Assembly: GCA_964586175.1 (NCBI GenBank)
Contig: CAZPGL010000006.1
Span: forward strand, 1 to 64,000
Length of the DNA stretch: 64,000 nt
Direction of reading: 5' to 3'
Source: CAZPGL01 sp964586175
Lineage (GTDB): Bacteria > Actinomycetota > Acidimicrobiia > Acidimicrobiales > MedAcidi-G1
In this document: positions 59,752 through 64,000 of the stretch, piece after piece
How the letters are laid out: every line of letters starts with the position of its first letter
How positions within the stretch are numbered: position 1 is the first letter of the stretch
Notes under the pieces: generated by a model
Told to the model about the DNA's origin: nothing
Databases searched by the model: none
The model's input: the letters and a program-made list of their open reading frames with translations, nothing else
Made by a program: the position numbers and the translations under genes

Positions 59752-61293
59752 CTACCGCTCCACCAACTGCATGCGGACGTTGAACCAGTTGACGATGACC
59801 GAGATGGTCAGCGAGCAACTCAGGTAGAAGAGCATCCAGATCGACACGACGGGCAGCGTCTTGCCGGTCTGGTTGAACACCGTGGTCCCGACCTGCACCA
59901 TGTCGCTGTAGCCGACGGCGACGGCCAGCGACGTGTTCTTGGTGAGGTTCAGGTACTGGTTGCCGGTGGGAGGCAGGATGACCCGCATGGCTTGCGGCAG
60001 GACGACGTGCCGGAGGGATTGGCTGCGGCGCAGGCCGATGGCGGCAGCGGCTTCGGTCTGGCCCTTGGGGATGGCCAGGATTCCGCCTCGGACGTTCTCG
60101 CCGATGAACGCCGACGTGTAGAACACCACCCCGAAGAACACCGAGGCGAAACCGATGCTCATCTGGAGCCCGTTGACCCCGTAGTTCGGGAACATTCCCT
60201 TCTGGACGATGTCGGGGCGCATGGCGTCGAACGGCCGGGCGGCGCCGTCGACGTCGAACTTGGCTTCGATGGCCTCGAACAGGTCTCGGCCGCTGTTGAG
60301 CATCCAGGAGGACAGCCCGCCCCAGCGAAGGACGACGAAGGCGACCGCCAGGGCGGCTATGGCGACGAAGATGATGCGGAACCATTCGTCGTCGATGAGC
60401 GACAGGTGACCGCGGGCGCTGCGGTGGTTGGCCAGGAAGCGGCGGATCCACAGGGCGGCGGCGCCCACGGCGACGGCGATGAGCACGGTCTGGGCGACGC
60501 CTACTGACAGTGAGTCGAGCCCCGAGGCGACGGCCCCGAAGACCGGCCCCAGCCAGGCGAATACCGGGTGAATGAAGAGCCCGATGATGCCGAACACGGC
60601 CACGGTGCTCAAGGCCCACAAATTCGGGGAGGTGTTGACCCCTGTCGCGTCGTGGAGTCGGGTTCGCCGGCGGTGCACGAACCAGCCGGCCAGGGCGCCG
60701 ATCAGGACGACGACCAGCCACTGGTAGAAGCCGTCGGCCATGAACACCCGGGGCATGGAGAAGCCCTTGTTGGAGATGTGGAGCCAGCCGTTGATGGGGC
60801 CGGAGTCCAGACCGACCCTGGGCAGGGTGGTGAGGACGGAGAAGTAGAAGATGATCTGGACGAGCAGGGGGACGTTGCGCAGCACCTCGACCCACATGGT
60901 GCCGAGGCGGCGGACCAGCCAGTTGTTGGAGAGGCGGGCCAGGCCGACGAACACGCCGAGGATGGTGGCGAAGATGATGCCGACGGCGGCGATGCGCAGG
61001 GTGTTGACCATGCCGACCCACAGGGCCCGGCCACCGGTGGCCGGCTTGGTGTCGATGCCCTCGCTGAGCTGGATGTCGGGCGGCCGGTCGATGAAGTCGA
61101 AGCCGGTGCTGATGTTGCGGGCCTTGAGGTTGTCGCCGGCCTGGGTGGCCAGGAACCACATGGCACTGAGCACCACGGCCAGCAGGACCACCTGGGTGAC
61201 CCACTTGAGGACGACGACATCGCGCCAGAGGGGTGGCCGCCCTGAGATCGCTGCCCTGGTGGTGCTGGAGGAAGGATCGGTGGAGGTCGTCAT
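59752..61293 (-). CDS. aapQ: Amino-acid ABC transporter permease AapQ, enlarged
   Basis: 513 residues. AapQ pattern: N-terminal helix and an extracytoplasmic loop (FDFIDRPPDIQLSEGID region), then GMVNTLRIAAVGIIFATILGVFVGLARLSNN, VEVLRNVPLLVQIIFYF, a long insert with several helices (about 150-360), and the C-terminal EAA loop EAAAAIGLRRSQSLRHVVLPQAMRVILPP. The usual length is about 400, so the middle insert of about 100 residues is expanded in parallel with AapM. The start at 61293 lies 133 bases after aapJ, with a strong hairpin between. Confidence 0.9.
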   Translation of the reverse strand: MTTSTDPSSSTTRAAISGRPPLWRDVVVLKWVTQVVLLAVVLSAMWFLATQAGDNLKARNISTGFDFIDRPPDIQLSEGIDTKPATGGRALWVGMVNTLRIAAVGIIFATILGVFVGLARLSNNWLVRRLGTMWVEVLRNVPLLVQIIFYFSVLTTLPRVGLDSGPINGWLHISNKGFSMPRVFMADGFYQWLVVVLIGALAGWFVHRRRTRLHDATGVNTSPNLWALSTVAVFGIIGLFIHPVFAWLGPVFGAVASGLDSLSVGVAQTVLIAVAVGAAALWIRRFLANHRSARGHLSLIDDEWFRIIFVAIAALAVAFVVLRWGGLSSWMLNSGRDLFEAIEAKFDVDGAARPFDAMRPDIVQKGMFPNYGVNGLQMSIGFASVFFGVVFYTSAFIGENVRGGILAIPKGQTEAAAAIGLRRSQSLRHVVLPQAMRVILPPTGNQYLNLTKNTSLAVAVGYSDMVQVGTTVFNQTGKTLPVVSIWMLFYLSCSLTISVIVNWFNVRMQLVER

Positions 61294-61359
61294 CTCGGCC
61301 GCGTCGTCGGGGTCAAGGGGAACGGGACTCGCGTGAGCGGGTCAGCCGTCAACGCGGAC

Positions 61360-61405
61360 GGTCCCGTGGCCCGGAGACGCTGAGCATCTCCGGGCCGACG
61401 GGACC
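61360..61405 (-). terminator. Strong hairpin between aapJ and aapQ
   Basis: GGTCCCGT+GGCCCGGAGA (61360-61377) pairs with TCTCCGGGCC (61387-61396) and ACGGGACC (61398-61405), leaving one bulged G and a 9-base loop: 18 base pairs. It lies 21 bases downstream of the aapJ stop. No T-run follows, so it may be a partial terminator or an mRNA-end stabiliser that keeps binding-protein message in excess over the permease message. Confidence 0.6.
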
Positions 61406-61426
61406 ATCACGTTGGATTCGTTTGGC

Positions 61427-62554
61427 CTAGCGGGCCGGCGGAGCGTAGATGAGACCTCCGTCGAGCCAACCGGCGTTGGCGCTGCCCTCACGGACGAGCC
61501 CGACCGGGTTCAGGTTCGAGTTGTAGATCTCGTTGTAGTTACCGACCTGCTTGATCACCTGGTAGAAGGCGTCGGCGGCCAGACCCATCGTGGTCTGGAG
61601 TTCGCCGTCACCACCGAGCAGGCGACCGACCTCGCCTTCGGCGCCGACGTGGTCATCGACGTTGGCCGAGGTCACGCCCCACTCATCAGCGATGATGGTG
61701 GCGTACACGGTCCAGTTGATGGCGTCGGCCCAGGCCGAGTCGTTCTGGCCGTAGGTCGGACCGAGGGGCTCCTTCGAGATCGGCGTGGCCGGGAAGATCA
61801 CCCACTCCTGGTCGGCAGGCTGCTGCTTGACCTTGCGGCCGACCAGCGCTGAACCGTCGGTGGTGGTGATGTCACAGCCGCCGGCGATGAACGTCTCGTA
61901 CACCTCGTCGGAGGTCTCGAAGCCCAGCAGGGTGATTTCGGCGCCGGCGATCTCGGCGGCCTCGGCGATGTTCTTCTCGGTGGTGGTACCGACGTTGGTG
62001 CAGACGACCGCACCGTCGAGGTCGGCGACCGAGCTGGAACCGGAGAAGCCGTCGCCCACACGGGCCATCAGCTGCTGACCGTCGTAGTAGGTGGTCGGGC
62101 CGAAGTCCATGCCGACGTCAGAGTCGCGGCTCTGGGTCCAGGTGGTGTTGCGCATCAGCAGGTCGACGTCGCCGGTCTGCACGGCGGTGAACCGCTCGGA
62201 GGCGGTCAGGGCCACGAAGTTGACGGCGTTGGCGTCACCCAGCACGGCGGCAGCGACTGCACGGCAGTAGTCGGCGTCGAAACCGGTGACTGAACCGTCG
62301 GCCTGGGTCTCGGAGAACGCCACTGCGCTACCGCTCACACCGCAGTTCAGGGTGCCGCGGGCCTGGACGGTGTCGAGCAGGCTGCCTTCGGCATCCAGCT
62401 CGACCTCGGCGGCCGTGGTCTCAGGAGCGGCCGTGGTCTCGGCTGCGGTGGTCTCGGGTGCCGCGCTGTCGCCATCATCGTCGCTGCTGCACGCGGCAGC
62501 GACGACGCCGATGGACAGGAACAGTGCGAGCAGCTTCCAGAGCTTGCTCTTCAT
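61427..62554 (-). CDS. aapJ: Amino-acid-binding lipoprotein AapJ
   Basis: 375 residues. Signal peptide with lipobox VVAAAC at about residues 17-22, then an Asp/Ser and Glu-Thr-Thr-Ala-Ala linker (about 24-50), then the AapJ-type binding protein: GTLNCGVSGSAVAF, VTGFDADYCRAVAAAVLGD, MRNTTWTQSRDSDVGMDFGPTTYYDGQQLM and NVGTTTEKNI. It binds extracellular L-amino acids for AapQMP. ATG 62554 follows a strong GGAGGGGG six bases upstream. Likely made in excess because of the downstream hairpin. Confidence 0.94.
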   Translation of the reverse strand: MKSKLWKLLALFLSIGVVAAACSSDDDGDSAAPETTAAETTAAPETTAAEVELDAEGSLLDTVQARGTLNCGVSGSAVAFSETQADGSVTGFDADYCRAVAAAVLGDANAVNFVALTASERFTAVQTGDVDLLMRNTTWTQSRDSDVGMDFGPTTYYDGQQLMARVGDGFSGSSSVADLDGAVVCTNVGTTTEKNIAEAAEIAGAEITLLGFETSDEVYETFIAGGCDITTTDGSALVGRKVKQQPADQEWVIFPATPISKEPLGPTYGQNDSAWADAINWTVYATIIADEWGVTSANVDDHVGAEGEVGRLLGGDGELQTTMGLAADAFYQVIKQVGNYNEIYNSNLNPVGLVREGSANAGWLDGGLIYAPPAR

Positions 62555-62638
62555 AGTGAACCCCCTCCGGTTCATGGTCCACCCCGTCACGAGATTGGCC
62601 GTGCGGGGGTGTCGGCCACCGTTGGCCGACCGGGGACA

Positions 62639-62668
62639 ACCGTAGGGTGTCCGACGTCACACTGCCAA
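62639..62668 (-). promoter_or_regulatory. Candidate aapJ promoter (TTGGCA - 18 bp - TACGGT)
   Basis: On the minus strand TTGGCA (62668-62663) and TACGGT (62644-62639) are 18 bases apart. The leader would be about 78 bases with a strong Shine-Dalgarno. The rest of the 201-base intergenic space holds an AT-rich stretch with a direct repeat of TGCATA (62677-62701) and nothing else I can identify. Confidence 0.35.
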
Positions 62669-62755
62669 CCGACCACTGCATATTTCTTGCCTGATGCATA
62701 CGGCCTTTGGCGACCGGTCGGGTGCTGGCCGCCGGTCTCTGGCAGGATCGCCGCC

Positions 62756-63766
62756 ATGATCTCAATCGGTGAAGACCCCACGCCCATGGTCCAGACGGTG
62801 GCCGGCCCCATCGCCCCCGGGGCGCTGGGCCGCACCCTGATGCACGAGCACCTTGCCGTCGGCTACGCGGGTTGGGAATCGCACACCACCCTGACCGGTC
62901 CGTCGCGGGCCGACATGCGGGCCGTGTGCCTCGACCGGATCCACGAGTTGCAGGACCTGGGCTATTCGACGCTGCTCGACCCGTGTCCGGCCGACCTGGG
63001 CCGCGACGTCGAGCTGATGGTCGAGGTGGCCGAGGCGACCGGGTTCAACATCATCTGCGCGTCGGGCCTCTACAAGGAGGAGGGGGGAGCCGCCCCCTAC
63101 TGGTCGCACAAGGCCCGCTACGAGGACGTGACGGCGGTGATGGCCGACCAGTTCATGGCCGAGTTGACCGACGGCATCGGCACCACCGGGGTGCGGCCCG
63201 GCATCATCAAGTGCGGCACCGGCCCCGGGACCATGTCGGACTACGAGGCCCAGGTGTTCGCCGCGGTGGCCGCGGCGGCCGTGGCCACCGGCGCGCCGGT
63301 CACCACCCACACCGACGAGGGCACGGTGGGCGACGTCCAGCAGCGGGTGCTGACCGGGGCCGGGGTGCCGGCCCACCGCATCGTCATCGGCCACTCGTGC
63401 GGCACCACCGACACCGACTATCACCTGGGCATCGCCGGTGGCGGCTCGTACCTGGGTTTCGACCGGTTCGGGATCGAGGCCCTCATGCCCGACGGAGAGC
63501 GGGCCGCCGCCCTGGCCCGACTGATCGCCGCCGGGGCCGGCGACCGCGTGGTGGTGAGCCACGACTCGGTGTGGTGCTGGAAGGGCGAGCCGTTCCCGGC
63601 CCACGCCATGGACCGCCTGGTGGCCCTTATGGAGCCCACCCGGTTCGACCGCGAGATCGTGCCCATGCTGGTCGACCTAGGGGTCACCACCGAGCAGATC
63701 GACACGCTCGTCGTCGACAACCCCCGCCGGTTCTTCGAGGGTGCGCCCCTGCCCGGCCTGGGTTAG
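62756..63766 (+). CDS. Phosphotriesterase-family metal hydrolase
   Basis: 336 residues, PTE/PHP-like amidohydrolase. Ligands: LMHEHLAV (His-X-His), carboxylated Lys in RPGIIKCGTGPG, His in PVTTHTDEG, His in VIGHSCGTTDTD, and Asp in VVSHDSVW. These are all that the two-metal site needs. Many PTE-family enzymes are lactonases or esterases, not organophosphate hydrolases. ATG at 62756 follows CAGGAT by 7 bases; the longer ORF from 62609 covers the intergenic region and is unlikely. The stop overlaps the convergent acyl-CoA synthetase stop. Confidence 0.9.
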   Translation: MISIGEDPTPMVQTVAGPIAPGALGRTLMHEHLAVGYAGWESHTTLTGPSRADMRAVCLDRIHELQDLGYSTLLDPCPADLGRDVELMVEVAEATGFNIICASGLYKEEGGAAPYWSHKARYEDVTAVMADQFMAELTDGIGTTGVRPGIIKCGTGPGTMSDYEAQVFAAVAAAAVATGAPVTTHTDEGTVGDVQQRVLTGAGVPAHRIVIGHSCGTTDTDYHLGIAGGGSYLGFDRFGIEALMPDGERAAALARLIAAGAGDRVVVSHDSVWCWKGEPFPAHAMDRLVALMEPTRFDREIVPMLVDLGVTTEQIDTLVVDNPRRFFEGAPLPGLG

Positions 63767-64000
63767 TTGACCTGCTTCTCCATGCCCTCCCAGTAGGGGG
63801 CCCGCAACTTGAACTTCTGGAGCTTGCCGGTGGCCGTCCGGGCCAGCTCGTCGCGGACCTCCACCGAGGTGGGGCACTTGTAGTGGGCCAGGAGCTCCCG
63901 GCAGTGGTCGATGAGCGTGCGCTCATCGGCGGTGGCCCCCTCGGCCAGCACCACCAGCGCCTTGACCGTCTCGCCCCACTTCTCGTCGGGCACGCCGATG
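63763..64000 (-). CDS. Acyl-CoA synthetase (AMP-binding), C-terminal fragment cut by window
   Basis: 79 codons of the C-terminal lid domain of an acyl/AMP-forming CoA synthetase. GVPDEKWGETVKALVVL is the A8-A9-like segment, and RTATGKLQKFKLR carries the catalytic Lys of motif A10. The end WEGMEKQVN is normal for medium/long-chain fatty-acid-CoA ligases in actinobacteria. The reading frame is open to base 64000, so the rest of the gene lies beyond the window. Confidence 0.88.
   Translation of the reverse strand, partial: IGVPDEKWGETVKALVVLAEGATADERTLIDHCRELLAHYKCPTSVEVRDELARTATGKLQKFKLRAPYWEGMEKQVN

Overview
The window is GC-rich, densely packed DNA from an actinobacterium. The codon use, frequent GTG starts, Thr-rich linkers in exported proteins, a split XdhC, an AapJQMP-type transporter and the order prs-rplY-pth-mfd-mazG-eno-ftsB ... 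DUF501-ppx all fit Actinomycetota, and I infer a free-living (perhaps aquatic) member of Acidimicrobiia. The class assignment is inference, because there is no rRNA or marker tree here. A run of 100 Ns at 4652-4751 shows that this is a draft scaffold. No gene-free stretch exceeds about 200 bases, and I see no insertion sequence, phage, CRISPR array or plasmid gene.

Layout. (1) 1-6713: envelope and regulation: a CapA-like exported protein (5' end cut by the window), DUF4395, an unusual sigma factor fused to a zinc-finger anti-sigma motif, a membrane segment and an FN3-like domain, a lipoprotein, and a large Delta-60/FN3 repeat protein broken by the gap. (2) 6810-16114: a housekeeping block (prs, rplY, pth, mfd, parvulin-type lipoprotein, mazG, eno, ftsB). 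(3) 16203-29207: a 13-kb metabolic block between ftsB and the DUF501-ppx pair that normally follows it. It holds a drug-type ABC exporter, MoxR/CoxE, divergent ppc and mcl, mtkA-mtkB, and a molybdo-hydroxylase maturation set (XdhC in two pieces, MobA-like, CoxG). (4) 29212-31761: DUF501, ppx, then a glyoxylate aminotransferase. (5) 31816-42397: mixed genes (GNAT, crotonase-like, MFS, PD-(D/E)XK nuclease, tRNA-Leu(UAA), DMT exporter, GFA, NYN/OST-HTH, FMN-binding protein, DUF418, threonine aldolase, P450). (6) 42469-57089: a catabolic region with a degenerate M28-like protein, choline-dehydrogenase-like GMC oxidoreductase, amidohydrolase, DmdA-like THF methyltransferase, PhyH, ADH, thiolase, acyl-CoA dehydrogenase, SDR, sulfotransferase, MBL hydrolase, beta-hydroxyacid dehydrogenase and TauD. 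(7) 57129-62554: aapJ-aapQ-aapM-aapP amino-acid importer. (8) 62756-64000: phosphotriesterase-like hydrolase and the end of an acyl-CoA synthetase.

How the parts may fit. Ppc, malate thiokinase (MtkAB) and malyl-CoA lyase (Mcl) form the C4 half of the serine cycle. The nearby glyoxylate aminotransferase would turn the glyoxylate into glycine, and enolase is also in the window. The DmdA-like enzyme would deliver methyl groups to tetrahydrofolate. Together this suggests assimilation of methyl groups from sulfonium or betaine osmolytes by a serine-cycle-like route. The serine-cycle half rests on strong family matches. The link to the methyltransferase is a hypothesis.

A second theme is transcription: at least 14 genes have a TANNNT hexamer only 6-9 bases before the start codon and mostly no Shine-Dalgarno, while eno, P450 and aapJ have a longer leader with one. 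This points to widespread leaderless mRNAs.
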